A DNA stretch of 64,000 nucleotides, taken from contig CAJTHL010000012.1 of assembly GCA_910576205.1 (NCBI GenBank), positions 94,587 through 158,586 on the forward strand. The letters run 5' to 3'. Positions 50,404-59,550 of the stretch are shown here, piece by piece. Under the pieces are notes generated by a model. It was given only the letters and a program-made list of their open reading frames with translations, was not told where the DNA came from and did not search any database. Both the position numbers and the translations under genes were made by a program. This DNA is from Clostridia bacterium (GTDB lineage: Bacteria > Bacillota > Clostridia > Lachnospirales > Lachnospiraceae). Positions within the stretch are counted from its first letter, which is position 1. Each line of letters starts with the position of its first letter.

Positions 50404-52995
50404 TTATTTAATAAATTTTTCCAGGTGGCGGGTTACCTCCCGCACGTCAATGGGCTTCGCCACATGGGCGTTCATGCCACATTCCAGACATTTCTGGATA
50501 TCCTCAGAAAAGGCGTCCGCTGTCATGGCGATAATCGGTATATTTGCATCCGGCCGCTTCATAGTCCGGATTTCCTGCGTTGCCTCATATCCATTCATAA
50601 CAGGCATCCGGATATCCATAAGAATTGCGCCGAAGAATCCTTCCGGGGACTGCCGGAATTTCTCCACGCAGATCTGTCCGTTTTCCGCCCACTCCAGCTC
50701 CAGTCCCAGATCTGAGAGCAGTTCCTCCGCAATCTCCCAGTTCAAGTCGTTATCCTCAGCCAGCAGCACATGCAAGCCTCCGAAATCCACTTTACCTGCG
50801 CCAGACGCAGCCTCCAGGATTTCCTCCTTACATTCACCTGCAAAAGACTTAAGTCCATAAAACAGGGTAGAGCGGAAAAGAGGCTTTGAAATAAATCCTG
50901 TTACGCCTGCCTCCTTTGCCTCTTCCTCAATCTCACCCCAGTCATAGGCTGAGATAAGAAGAATCGGAATATCTGTTCCATAGCGGTGGCGTATCTCCCG
51001 TGCTGTGGATATACCGTCCATATCGGGAAGCTTCCAATCCAGAAGAATAATCTGATAATCATCATGGCAGGCATGATGTTCCTCCACCATTTTAATCGCT
51101 GTTCTGGAATCCATACACCAGTCCGGTTTCACACCGATGGATTTCAACGCATCCGCCACACTTTCACAGAGCTGCCTGTCATCGTCCACTACCAGCATTT
51201 TCCAGTCCGGAAGCACCATATCTGCCTCTTGAATCTGTGCCTTTTCCAGATCCAGCGTCACATGGAATTCACTTCCCTTTCCCGGTTCACTGGTGACGCC
51301 AATCGTTCCCCCCATGGCGTCCACAATATACTTGGTAATGGTCATACCCAGGCCGGTACCCTCTGTTTTCTGAACGCGGGCCCTGTCTTCCCGGCTGAAG
51401 GATTCAAAGATCTTATCCTGGTATTCCTTTGACATGCCAATGCCGGTATCTTTTACCAGCAGATGCGTGCGTATGTAATCCTCTCCTTTGGGGGACGGCT
51501 CCTCATAGAGCGTAACCTGGATCGTACCGCCATTGGGTGTAAATTTTACGGCATTTCCCAGAAGGTTTATGAGCACCTGGTTCAGACGCACACTGTCACA
51601 ACACACATTCTCTGTAGAAATATCGTAGGTAAAGATATTAAATTTCTGATCCTTTGCCTTTACCTGGGGCTGTACAATATTTACCATGCTGTCCATGACT
51701 TCCCGAAGGGAAACCTGGTCTACATTGAGAGTCATTTTTCCGCTCTCGATCTTGGACATATCCAGCACGTCATTGATAAGGCCAAGAAGATGTTTGCTGG
51801 ACAGCGCGATCTTTTTAAGGCAGTTCTGGACCTGCTCCTGGTTATCCAGATTGGCCGTGGCAATGGCAGTCATACCCACAATGGCGTTCATGGGCGTCCG
51901 GATATCATGGCTCATATTGGAGAGGAACTCGCTCTTGGCCTTGTTGGCGTGCTCCGCCTCCTGCCGGGCCTCTTCTGATTCCCGATTAGCCTTCCTCATT
52001 GCCTCAAGCTGCCTCTTTGTTATATTAAAATACTGGATAAACAGTACAAGCAATGCGGCAAATACAACACAGCATACCACATAGACCATGTATGTCCACT
52101 GACGGCTCATTTCATTGACCACATTGCTGATGGGGTCGTAGGGCAGAACCGTCACAAGATACCATTCCGAATAGGGCAGCTTTGAACAGTACAGATGCCG
52201 TTTCGTGGTAGCGTTATGAAGGACAACCGTATAGTCCTCCCCCTTCTCCATGGCTGCGCTAAGCTCCTCAATATGTCTTTTTGCCTCTTCCTCATCCCGG
52301 TTATCAAATACGCTGTGAAGCTGGTCAAAATAATTCTCCTGGAACGCCTCGCCGCTACGGATAACAAAGGTTCCGTCCCTGCGGATAATATAAGAATAGA
52401 CAAAGGTTGCATCTTTATCCAGGAAAAGCACGGTACTCATGTAATCCGACGATAGTCCTCCCACCAGGGCTACGGATGTGCCGCCATCCATCATGGGGTA
52501 ATTACAGGGAACCCCAAATAAAACCACATTGTTTCCCTTGGAATCCTGCCCGGACACGACTCTCTGATCTCCTTTTTGCAGGTTCGCCAGAAAATCCAAC
52601 GCGTTTCCCTCATTGGCATTCACCTTATCGCCGTAAATCATCTCAAATTCGCCATCAGAGGAATAAAGCGCCAGATATTCATACCCCCTGGCCCTGGCAT
52701 TTACTTCCAGGCTCTCCACCAGCTCCTCATGACTGGAAACTGTTTTGGACGTAGTGGTATCCACCAGCGCCTGCACCTGGGAGAGACGCAGTTCAATGGT
52801 GGTCTCGTAGTGCAGGGAGATCTGCTCGCTCATGCCCGTCATATAAATCCTGCCAACTTCCTGAATTGTGTCGCTGCTTTTCTGATTCATAAAGAATGCC
52901 AGAAACACAAAAAGGCATACAACAACCACAGCCACCCCAATAAGGCTGGCTGTCAGCCGTTGAAATGGTTTATTAGTCTTATGTTCTTCTTTCAC
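50404..52995 (-). CDS. Hybrid sensor histidine kinase with two receiver domains
   Basis: 863 residues: membrane helix 16-36, extracellular sensor 37-298 (mixed fold with WYLVTVLPYDPI, likely Cache-like), helix 299-322, coiled linker, HisKA with phospho-His H363 (FLSNMSHDIRTPMNAI), HATPase (NLLGNAVKFTPNGG, VKDTGIGM, GTGLGMTITKYIVDAMGG), then receiver 1 (597-715, phospho-Asp D653) and receiver 2 (742-863, D794 in ILMDIRMPVMNG). The first receiver lacks a typical T/S-K pair arrangement but has K704. The gene starts with GTG at 52995 and its start overlaps the Hpt stop (GTGA). A phosphorelay kinase-REC-Hpt is likely; the final output regulator is not in this window. Confidence 0.9.
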   Translation of the reverse strand: MKEEHKTNKPFQRLTASLIGVAVVVVCLFVFLAFFMNQKSSDTIQEVGRIYMTGMSEQISLHYETTIELRLSQVQALVDTTTSKTVSSHEELVESLEVNARARGYEYLALYSSDGEFEMIYGDKVNANEGNALDFLANLQKGDQRVVSGQDSKGNNVVLFGVPCNYPMMDGGTSVALVGGLSSDYMSTVLFLDKDATFVYSYIIRRDGTFVIRSGEAFQENYFDQLHSVFDNRDEEEAKRHIEELSAAMEKGEDYTVVLHNATTKRHLYCSKLPYSEWYLVTVLPYDPISNVVNEMSRQWTYMVYVVCCVVFAALLVLFIQYFNITKRQLEAMRKANRESEEARQEAEHANKAKSEFLSNMSHDIRTPMNAIVGMTAIATANLDNQEQVQNCLKKIALSSKHLLGLINDVLDMSKIESGKMTLNVDQVSLREVMDSMVNIVQPQVKAKDQKFNIFTYDISTENVCCDSVRLNQVLINLLGNAVKFTPNGGTIQVTLYEEPSPKGEDYIRTHLLVKDTGIGMSKEYQDKIFESFSREDRARVQKTEGTGLGMTITKYIVDAMGGTIGVTSEPGKGSEFHVTLDLEKAQIQEADMVLPDWKMLVVDDDRQLCESVADALKSIGVKPDWCMDSRTAIKMVEEHHACHDDYQIILLDWKLPDMDGISTAREIRHRYGTDIPILLISAYDWGEIEEEAKEAGVTGFISKPLFRSTLFYGLKSFAGECKEEILEAASGAGKVDFGGLHVLLAEDNDLNWEIAEELLSDLGLELEWAENGQICVEKFRQSPEGFFGAILMDIRMPVMNGYEATQEIRTMKRPDANIPIIAMTADAFSEDIQKCLECGMNAHVAKPIDVREVTRHLEKFIK

Positions 52996-53354
52996 CCCTG
53001 TACTCCTTCTTGAAATGTACGGATAGCAGACACTGTCTGCTGGTAATCTTCCTTCACCTTCTCGGTAAGGGCAGGCGCCTCCGGGCTGAAGCCGGAACGA
53101 AGGGCTTCGCTAAGCGCATTGCTGGATTCATACAGCCTGGTAAAGCTTAAGTTCTGGCAAACACCCTTGATCGTATGGGCAGCCCGGAAAGCCTCCGCAT
53201 AATTTTCTTCCGCCATGGACTTCACAAGCAGGTCAAAGCTGCCGTCGTCTAAAAACTTCAAAACAAATTTCTGGACAATCCGCACGCTTCGCAGGCGGCC
53301 CATAGCCTCCTCATAATTCCCACCCAACGCAACATAGCACTCTTCCAACGACAT
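52992..53354 (-). CDS. Hpt-domain phosphotransfer protein
   Basis: 120 residues. One Hpt helical bundle with phospho-His H60 in AFRAAHTIKGVCQNLSF. Starts ATG 53354 with AGGAGGAGAG upstream and shares four bases with the kinase gene (GTGA), so both are made together. It should receive phosphate from the receiver domains of the kinase. C-terminus ends EGVQG. Confidence 0.9.
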   Translation of the reverse strand: MSLEECYVALGGNYEEAMGRLRSVRIVQKFVLKFLDDGSFDLLVKSMAEENYAEAFRAAHTIKGVCQNLSFTRLYESSNALSEALRSGFSPEAPALTEKVKEDYQQTVSAIRTFQEGVQG

Positions 53355-53421
53355 AAAACTCTCCTCCTAACCCATTCCATTTATCTACAGAAAACCCATA
53401 GCATCACGTTTAATTTCTTCT

Positions 53422-53450
53422 ATTATAACAGAAGTTTTATCACACAACAA
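53422..53450 (-). promoter_or_regulatory. Promoter of the Hpt-kinase operon
   Basis: Minus strand: TTGTTG (53450-53445), 17-nt spacer, TATAAT (53427-53422). Confidence 0.7.
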
Positions 53451-53454
53451 GACC

Positions 53455-53682
53455 TTAGAGCTCTGTAAATGTATATCTCTGCAAAAGTCCAGCCACATTT
53501 ACATGAAACATCACGGTGCCATCCGCCAGATCCTCCCGCTCAAAAGAGGCGCTCCCCTCCTTGTGACGGCTTTTTACATATTCTTCCAGATCTGCAATCT
53601 GTGCCTCCTCGATAAAGACATCCCGCATCTGGTTTCCGGAACACTGATTAAATATTTCATGTACTACTTCATACTCTTTCAT
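53455..53682 (-). CDS. Small unrecognised protein
   Basis: 75 residues, acidic (EEAQIADLEEYVKS, FEREDLADGTVMFHVN), no signal or membrane helix. I do not recognise a family. ATG at 53682 has AGGAGG 9 nt upstream; a TTG two codons before is less likely. It ends just before the Hpt promoter and lies 72 bp downstream of the VWA gene on the same strand, so it may be the last gene of the MoxR-VWA unit or independent. Confidence 0.7.
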   Translation of the reverse strand: MKEYEVVHEIFNQCSGNQMRDVFIEEAQIADLEEYVKSRHKEGSASFEREDLADGTVMFHVNVAGLLQRYTFTEL

Positions 53683-53754
53683 ATACAAATTCCTCCTACT
53701 GATTTAAAATTTTTTCACCATGGATTTCCCCCACAGCAACACCCGGTTATACCC

Positions 53755-55623
53755 TCAGATACCGGTTTCGTCCAGCTGTTTCTGCAGATACAGGCCCACC
53801 ACATGGGAAAAATTCATAATGTTGCGGATATACGCGAAATCTTTTCCAAAAATACGCCGCTCCGCTTGAAGATCCTGCTCCTCCCCCGCAAACACGCCCA
53901 GCACGGAAACCCCCTGACTGCGGATTTTCCGCACCTCCTGGGCCGTGTCACGCACCGCATACTCCCCGCAGTAGGACTGGGGATTCCTGCTGCCCCTGCG
54001 GTTTACAATCTGATCGTTGGGCCTGCCGTCGCTCAGAACAATCAGTATCTTATTCTCCTCCTCCCGCTGGGAAAGGCTCCACGCCGCCGCGCGGATAGCC
54101 AGACCGTCCCGGTTGTTGGAGGAAGCGTGGAATTCAAATATCCGCATATCCGCTTCCCGCCCCTCGTCATAATCCCGGAACCGACGCATAACCGTGTAGT
54201 CCCAGAAGCTGCAAAAGCCCGTCACCATATGGGGAATCCCTACGTTGCTTAAGGCCGCGCTTAACATATATCCCTGGATTGCCACCAGGCTCTGGCGGCT
54301 CCTCTGGGAACCGCTGGCGTCAATCAGCACATGGACGGCAAAATCCGAGGTATTTCTGCGTAGCTCCTTCTGAAACAGGCGTACATCCCTGCTGCGCCCC
54401 ACTTTCCAAAGCTTTCCAGGAACGATTTTCCCATAGTCCATGCTTATGGTTTCCCGCTCATTACGGGCCAGAAGGGAGCGCTTCAGGGCTTCTGTGAGAT
54501 AGCTGATATTTTTTTCCGACACCCGGTAATAATTCCCGTAAATGCGCAGATTCACTTCCCTGGCCCGCCTGGCATATTCGCTCTGGTAATTCTTCCGCAC
54601 CATATTTTCCAGAATTCCGTCCGTAAAATACAGGCGGCAATCCCCATGGGCCCCTTTGCACAGCAGGGCATTGCGCCTTTGCTGTTCCCGCCCGTCCAGG
54701 TAGGATCTGCCATAGTTCAGCTCCATGTAGGAGTACATCTTCGCCGCCGCTTCCTCGTCCACCAGAATCACCCGGGCCCCGGTTCTTCTGGCGGGATCCT
54801 CCTTCTTTCGCTCCTGCATCATAGTGGCCGCATGGGTCAGTTGATCCAGATACCTGTCAAAATCCTCCTCGTAGAGCTCCTCCTCCAGGAAATCCTTCCA
54901 GTCAAACTCCTTCAGTTCCTCCATGGTAACCGCCAGAACCGTCTCCAGAGGGCCGTATTTTTCCTCAAAATGCTGGTCGATCAGTTGATTGTAGAGGGTA
55001 TCCAGACACCGGATAACCTCCAGGGTTTCTTTCGCATCCCGCAAGGCATACAACTGATCTGCCACCTGCCGGATGCGCGCGGTCATAGACTCCTGGCCGT
55101 AGACCGCCTCCTTCATCACACTGATTTTCACCTGCCCCACAAACGTAGTCGCCATCCGGTGAAAATCCTGCTCCAGCAGCTCTTCAAAGGCCCTCCTGCG
55201 GATCTCCCCCACGCCGCTTCGCTCCCGGCACACCTTGTCTGTCACCGCCCAGTCCACACACATCTGGGAAAGCTGAAGAAGCTCCCGCTCGTCGGCCCCA
55301 AAATACAGCTTTTTCACCAGGTACATCCCCAGCTCTTCCTTGGAAAAATATCTGGCAAAAGCGCCCTGCTTCACGGCGTCGTAGAGGGCTGCGTATTTTG
55401 ACCTCTCAAAAGCCTCCACGTCCAGTTTGAGACGAAGGGAGTAATCCCCGCTGACCGTCCAGCAAAGATTCTGCATGCGCTGTTCAATTTCCACTTTTTT
55501 GTCTGCGCCAGCAGACACCATGGTACACCCTTGTGGTGTTTCCACTTTTTTGTCTGCGCCAGTAGACATCATGGTACACCCTTGTGGTGTTTCCACTTTT
55601 TTGTCTGCGTCAGCAGACATCAT
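53755..55623 (-). CDS. VWA-domain protein (NorD/CobT-like), partner of MoxR ATPase
   Basis: 622 residues. The C-terminal VWA domain has the metal-ion site DASGSQRS at about 430 and GLAIRAAAWSLS plus IVLSDGRPND; ahead of it lies the helical body typical of these chaperone partners. The first 40 residues are made of a 17-residue unit repeated nearly three times (MMSADADKKVETPQGCT and variants), encoded by a 51-bp tandem repeat at 55489-55628. ATG at 55623 with CAGGAG is the first good start, and other ATGs lie in each unit. It follows the AAA gene by 63 bp. With MoxR-like proteins it probably assembles or activates a metal enzyme; the target is unknown. Confidence 0.85.
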   Translation of the reverse strand: MMSADADKKVETPQGCTMMSTGADKKVETPQGCTMVSAGADKKVEIEQRMQNLCWTVSGDYSLRLKLDVEAFERSKYAALYDAVKQGAFARYFSKEELGMYLVKKLYFGADERELLQLSQMCVDWAVTDKVCRERSGVGEIRRRAFEELLEQDFHRMATTFVGQVKISVMKEAVYGQESMTARIRQVADQLYALRDAKETLEVIRCLDTLYNQLIDQHFEEKYGPLETVLAVTMEELKEFDWKDFLEEELYEEDFDRYLDQLTHAATMMQERKKEDPARRTGARVILVDEEAAAKMYSYMELNYGRSYLDGREQQRRNALLCKGAHGDCRLYFTDGILENMVRKNYQSEYARRAREVNLRIYGNYYRVSEKNISYLTEALKRSLLARNERETISMDYGKIVPGKLWKVGRSRDVRLFQKELRRNTSDFAVHVLIDASGSQRSRQSLVAIQGYMLSAALSNVGIPHMVTGFCSFWDYTVMRRFRDYDEGREADMRIFEFHASSNNRDGLAIRAAAWSLSQREEENKILIVLSDGRPNDQIVNRRGSRNPQSYCGEYAVRDTAQEVRKIRSQGVSVLGVFAGEEQDLQAERRIFGKDFAYIRNIMNFSHVVGLYLQKQLDETGI

Positions 55624-55628
55624 GGTAC
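55489..55628. repeat. 51-bp tandem repeat, 2.8 copies, with internal palindromes
   Basis: Units begin at 55489, 55540 and 55591 and differ by a few bases. Each contains GTCTGC-NNNN-GCAGAC and (in the two full units) ACACC-NNNNN-GGTGT, so each can fold into two hairpins. It lies in frame at the 5' end of the VWA gene and adds 17 residues per unit. Confidence 0.9.
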
Positions 55629-55686
55629 TCTCCTGCACCATACGCTTCTCTCCCTGTTTTTGTAGCAAACGCGCTTCACGGCTTTC

Positions 55687-56601
55687 TCAGAATATATCCC
55701 CCGGCGTCCACGCCTCCGGTATCCGGGTCATAACCATATCCTCAATTAGTTCCCGCTCAAAGCCGTCAAAGCATTTATTGGTCAGTCCCATGGAAACTGC
55801 CAGGCGGGGGCTCAGACCGCTTCGCACTGTCCTAAGGGCCGCCAGAAGGCCTCGTAAATCCATGGCTTTCGTGGAAATTTCACTGTTTGCCGCCTTTGTC
55901 TGCAAATCCAGAAACAAGCCTGCAAACTGAGCCAGAGCCTCCTTTTTTGCGTCCGGAAAGCTGATTCCCAGCACCAGCATCAGAGTCTCCTCCGTCAGAT
56001 CGGGCATCCGGATAACCAGAAATCTGGATACCAGTGCTTCGTTTAATTCCCTGGTGCCGGCATAGCCGTAATTCATGGTGCCGATAAACCTGGCCGCCGG
56101 GTGCAGGCAGATGCGGTCATACCCTGGAACGTCAATGAGCCGGCGGTAATCCAGGGTGGCATGCAGCACGGATACCGCGTCATTTTTCGCCATATTGATC
56201 TCGTCCAGCACTCCAAAGCCCCCATATTGGGCGCACTGGTAAACCGGGCCCTTGCGAAGCCTGACCTCGTTGTCCTCAAAGGTATCTGTGCCGATAAGCA
56301 TACTGCTGTCTGTATTTACATGGAAAGAAATGTTGTACATAGGGCGCTGAAAATACCAGGCCAGATTCTCCGCCAGAATATTTTTTCCCGTGGCCTTTGA
56401 CCCGCAAAGAAGCAGGTTTTCTCCCTGCAACAGGGCCGCAATAGACATTTCCAGTATTTCCCTTCCATAAAAAGGGAACGCCGGCCGGGAAACACGGTAC
56501 TCCTGGGACTGCTCCAGGGAATACTTCTGCCGGAATTTTTCCAGATCCTTTATTAGGCTCCCACTGACCTTTTGCTCATATAACAGTTCTAAAGAGTTCA
56601 T
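55687..56601 (-). CDS. MoxR-like AAA ATPase (CbbQ/NorQ type)
   Basis: 304 residues. Walker A GSKATGKN at 67-74, Walker B VLDEIN at 131-136, sensor FIGTMNYGYAGTRELNEAL and VSRFLVIRMPDLTEE follow, as in MoxR/CbbQ. It forms with the VWA protein a chaperone pair. ATG at 56601 follows AGGAGGAATTGAG-type sequence. Upstream is hemW on the same strand, 15 bp away. Confidence 0.88.
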   Translation of the reverse strand: MNSLELLYEQKVSGSLIKDLEKFRQKYSLEQSQEYRVSRPAFPFYGREILEMSIAALLQGENLLLCGSKATGKNILAENLAWYFQRPMYNISFHVNTDSSMLIGTDTFEDNEVRLRKGPVYQCAQYGGFGVLDEINMAKNDAVSVLHATLDYRRLIDVPGYDRICLHPAARFIGTMNYGYAGTRELNEALVSRFLVIRMPDLTEETLMLVLGISFPDAKKEALAQFAGLFLDLQTKAANSEISTKAMDLRGLLAALRTVRSGLSPRLAVSMGLTNKCFDGFERELIEDMVMTRIPEAWTPGDIF

Positions 56602-56616
56602 CTCAATTCCTCCAGG

Positions 56617-57795
56617 TTAAAGTTCTGTATCCAGCAGGAAATCTGCCAGCACCCAGTTGCTTATGTCTATCCCACGGTCTGTCAGACGTAGTTTTCCGTC
56701 CTGCTCTGTCAAAAGCCCCTGGGAAATATGTTTTTCTATTACCTCTTTGTACACCTGGCGCATCTGGTCTGTCAAGCGTACGCCCCCGGCTGTCCGCAGG
56801 CCCAGAAACATGGTTTCCGAAAGAATATCCGCATCTGTCAGAGTTTCCTCCTCCGTAGAATACTGCCCTTTAATATACGGAAGAAGCTCCCTGCCGTTTT
56901 GAAACCGGTATCCGTCTACCAGAGACGCAGCTCCTATGCCAAACCCCCGGTATTCTGTCCGCCGCCAGTAGCCCAGATTTTGCCTGCATTCCCTTCCCGG
57001 CAAGGCGTAATTGGAGATCTCGTACCGGTGAAATCCCCTGCTGCCCAGGATATCCTTTGTGTCATAGTACATCTGTCTCTCCGTATCCTCATCCGGAAGC
57101 AAAACCAGCCCTTTTCCGGCCTCCTGGGAAGCCTCTCTTTTGTCCCGCCAGTCGCAAGGAGACAGTTCCTCCCGCCCCTTATACCGCTCGTAAAGGGGCG
57201 TACCCTCTTCCAAAATAAGGCTATAAGCAGAAATATGCTCTGGCTCCAAAGCCGCAACTTTTTCCAGGGTATCCGCCCAGCTCTCCCGGGTCTGTCCGGG
57301 CAGGGCGGACATCAGGTCAATATTGATATTCCGGAATCCCGCCTCCCTGACCAGGCGGAAGCTTTCCAGAAATTCCTCCCAGGTATGGATTCTCCCCAGA
57401 AGCCTAAGCTCCCGGTTCTGCGCAGACTGTAAGCCCAGGCTCAGCCTGTTGATCCCCGCTCTCCTGTACCAGTCAAGCTTCTCCGCCGTCAGCGTGCCAG
57501 GGTTGCACTCCACGGTAATCTCAGTATCCCGCCTTAGGGAGAAATCTTCCCGTATCTCTTCCAGGATCCCGGCGATCTCCTCCCCCTTCAGAACGGACGG
57601 CGTCCCGCCCCCAAAAAACACAGCGCTCACCTCATACCGCCGCCCCATTTCCCGGCTTTCCCGTATCTCCCCCTTAAGGGCCCGGACATACGCTTCCTGG
57701 GTCTCTCTGGCCGCCGGCCCAGACAGAAAATCGCAGTATGCGCATTTCTGTACGCAGAAGGGAATATGCACATAGATCTCCAATTCACGTTTCAT
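56617..57795 (-). CDS. hemW: Radical SAM protein HemW (coproporphyrinogen III oxidase-like)
   Basis: HemW is a haem chaperone, often misnamed HemN. 392 residues. Start ELEIYVHIPFCVQKCAYCDF with cluster cysteines C14, C18 and C21 (no fourth Cys, the HemW form), GGGTPSVL, TVECNPGTLT, NRLSLGLQS, NIDLMSALPGQT and LEEGTPLY. ATG at 57795 is chosen by family alignment; no ribosome site lies before it, and a promoter (57802-57830) places the transcript start almost at this ATG. A GTG at 57849 is possible but has no spacing to its site. The gene overlaps no other, 41 bp after the ABC ATPase gene. Confidence 0.92.
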   Translation of the reverse strand: MKRELEIYVHIPFCVQKCAYCDFLSGPAARETQEAYVRALKGEIRESREMGRRYEVSAVFFGGGTPSVLKGEEIAGILEEIREDFSLRRDTEITVECNPGTLTAEKLDWYRRAGINRLSLGLQSAQNRELRLLGRIHTWEEFLESFRLVREAGFRNINIDLMSALPGQTRESWADTLEKVAALEPEHISAYSLILEEGTPLYERYKGREELSPCDWRDKREASQEAGKGLVLLPDEDTERQMYYDTKDILGSRGFHRYEISNYALPGRECRQNLGYWRRTEYRGFGIGAASLVDGYRFQNGRELLPYIKGQYSTEEETLTDADILSETMFLGLRTAGGVRLTDQMRQVYKEVIEKHISQGLLTEQDGKLRLTDRGIDISNWVLADFLLDTEL

Positions 57796-57801
57796 ATGTG
57801 C

Positions 57802-57830
57802 AGTATAAAGGATTTTTGACAAAAGCACAA
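57802..57830 (-). promoter_or_regulatory. Putative hemW promoter giving a leaderless transcript
   Basis: Minus strand: TTGTGC (57830-57825), 17-nt spacer, TATACT (57807-57802). The hemW ATG at 57795 is 7 nt after the -10 box, where transcription should start. Confidence 0.55.
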
Positions 57831-57836
57831 GGCCTT

Positions 57837-58610
57837 TTAATTTCCACACTCCACGCTGATGCGGTTAAAAAGACCCAGAATATCTTCAATTTTCAAGGCC
57901 TTCTTCTCCTTTTGGCCTTTGTCCAGTATGATTTTCCCCTCGTGCATCATAAGCAGGCGGTTTCCGTACTCCACAGCGTAACGCAGGTTGTGGGTAACCA
58001 TAATGGTGGTAATGCGTTTTTCCCGGACGATTCTGTCTGTCAGCCCCATAATAAAATCCGCCGTCCTGGGATCCAGGGCAGCCGTATGCTCATCCAGAAT
58101 GAGAAATTCAATGGGCGTCATGGTCGCCATGAGAAGGGCCATAGCCTGGCGCTGGCCCCCAGAGAGGACGCCCACCTTTACCTGCATTTTATTCTCCAGG
58201 CCAATCCCCAGTCCAGCCAGCATTTCCCGGTAATAGCCTGCCCTGGCTTTGTTAATGCCAGGCTTGAGGCCAAAGGGCTTCCCCTTGTTGTCCGCCAGAG
58301 ACATATTCTCCAGGACGGTCATGTTGGGACATGTTCCCATGGCCGGATTCTGATACACCCTGCCAATACGCCGGTTCCTCTCAAATTCCTTCTTTGCGGA
58401 AATATCCTCCTGCCCCGCAAAAACTGCTCCGCCCTCCACGTCAATGCTGCCGCAGATAATATTCAGCATGGAAGTCTTGCCGGAGCCGTTGCTTCCCACC
58501 ACAGAGACAAATTCTCCCGGCGCAATCCGCAGATTAAAGTCGTCAAAAATACACATTTCGTTGACTGTTCCCGGATTGTAGTATTTCCGGATTCCCCTTA
58601 ACTCAAGCAT
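57837..58610 (-). CDS. trpZ: ABC transporter ATP-binding protein, TrpZ-type
   Basis: 257 residues. Walker A GSNGSGKT at 39-46, signature LSGGQRQAM, Walker B FLILDEHTAALDP and the H-loop VTHNL. The start MLELRGIRKYYNPGTVNEMC overlaps the permease stop by 8 bp, so it is translated together. It energises the permease and substrate-binding protein. The locus is under a probable tryptophan T-box, so tryptophan or a close derivative is the likely substrate. Confidence 0.9.
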   Translation of the reverse strand: MLELRGIRKYYNPGTVNEMCIFDDFNLRIAPGEFVSVVGSNGSGKTSMLNIICGSIDVEGGAVFAGQEDISAKKEFERNRRIGRVYQNPAMGTCPNMTVLENMSLADNKGKPFGLKPGINKARAGYYREMLAGLGIGLENKMQVKVGVLSGGQRQAMALLMATMTPIEFLILDEHTAALDPRTADFIMGLTDRIVREKRITTIMVTHNLRYAVEYGNRLLMMHEGKIILDKGQKEKKALKIEDILGLFNRISVECGN

Positions 58611-59535
58611 TGCCTTTCACCTTTCTCTTTCTCTCCATGCCGCACACAAGAATCAGCAGGAACAAAACCGCTGTCACAAGCTTCATATTCTGGGGATCCA
58701 GACCCAGGGCCATAGCCCCCGCCACGCAGGCTTTGTAGAGGACAGCGCCTGCCAGCACTGCCGTGGTGGGCCGTACTCCCTTCCTGTTTCTGGTCAGAAA
58801 AGCGGCGGAACCGGCTATCTTCCCTGAGACTACCCACTTTCCGGAGAAGCTTTTAAAGAGTTTTGTGCCGATAATCACGCTGGCCAGTCCAATAACAATA
58901 GTCCCTGTACCCATGGAAATGTCATAGTAACGCTGCTGCTGGCAGTACACACTTCCCCCCAGGCTTACTAGTCCGTTTGCTATAGACAGGCCTGCGATCT
59001 TTACCAGGCCCTGGTCCTTTGCCAGGGAAACTACAAGGACCTCATTGTCTCCAACCGCCCGAAGGAGATACCCCGATTTCGTTTTTAAATACAGATCCAA
59101 AAGGAATTTTGCCGCCAGCGTCACCATAAGGGCCATGGCCACACCATAAAAGCTTCCAAATACCTGCAAAAATTCCATGTCAAATATGGTGGTCTCCGTA
59201 AAGAGAGGCACATATGCCTTTCCCGGAATTTTTAAGTTCACAGTGTAAAGGGCTGTAAACATGATGATACCAGACAGAAGATCCCGCACCTTAAGCTTTA
59301 CATGGATAAGCCCTGTCAGGATGCCGGACAGAAGCCCCGCCCCAAAGGATACCAGAAGGACCAGAAAAGGATTGACGCCTTTTCCCAGCAGAACCGCTGT
59401 GACAGCAGCCCCCAGAGGGAAGCTGCCGTCCACGGTCAGATCTGGAAAATCCAGTATTTTATAGGTGATATACACCCCCAGGGCCATGATGCCATAGCTT
59501 AGTCCCTGTTCCAAAGTGCCGATGATGATTGCCAT
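58603..59535 (-). CDS. trpY: ABC transporter permease, TrpY-type
   Basis: 310 residues, about nine membrane segments. GLSYGIMALGVYITYKILDF PDLTVDGSF-type start (LDFPDLTVDGSFPLGAAV) and GDNEVLVVSLAKDQGLVKIA, GLSIANGLVSLGGSVYCQQQ, GMGTGTIVIGLASVIIG-like sequence (SMGTGTIVIGLASVI) are characteristic of the BPD_transp_2-type permeases working with ABC_sub_bind proteins. Starts ATG 59535, 15 bp after the binding protein gene. It ends by overlapping the ATPase gene. Confidence 0.9.
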   Translation of the reverse strand: MAIIIGTLEQGLSYGIMALGVYITYKILDFPDLTVDGSFPLGAAVTAVLLGKGVNPFLVLLVSFGAGLLSGILTGLIHVKLKVRDLLSGIIMFTALYTVNLKIPGKAYVPLFTETTIFDMEFLQVFGSFYGVAMALMVTLAAKFLLDLYLKTKSGYLLRAVGDNEVLVVSLAKDQGLVKIAGLSIANGLVSLGGSVYCQQQRYYDISMGTGTIVIGLASVIIGTKLFKSFSGKWVVSGKIAGSAAFLTRNRKGVRPTTAVLAGAVLYKACVAGAMALGLDPQNMKLVTAVLFLLILVCGMERKRKVKGNA

Positions 59536-59550
59536 AATAAACCTTCTTTC

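Noticed and set aside
55489..55628. CRISPR array
   Set aside because: The 51-bp units are directly joined with no unique spacers and are in frame with a gene.
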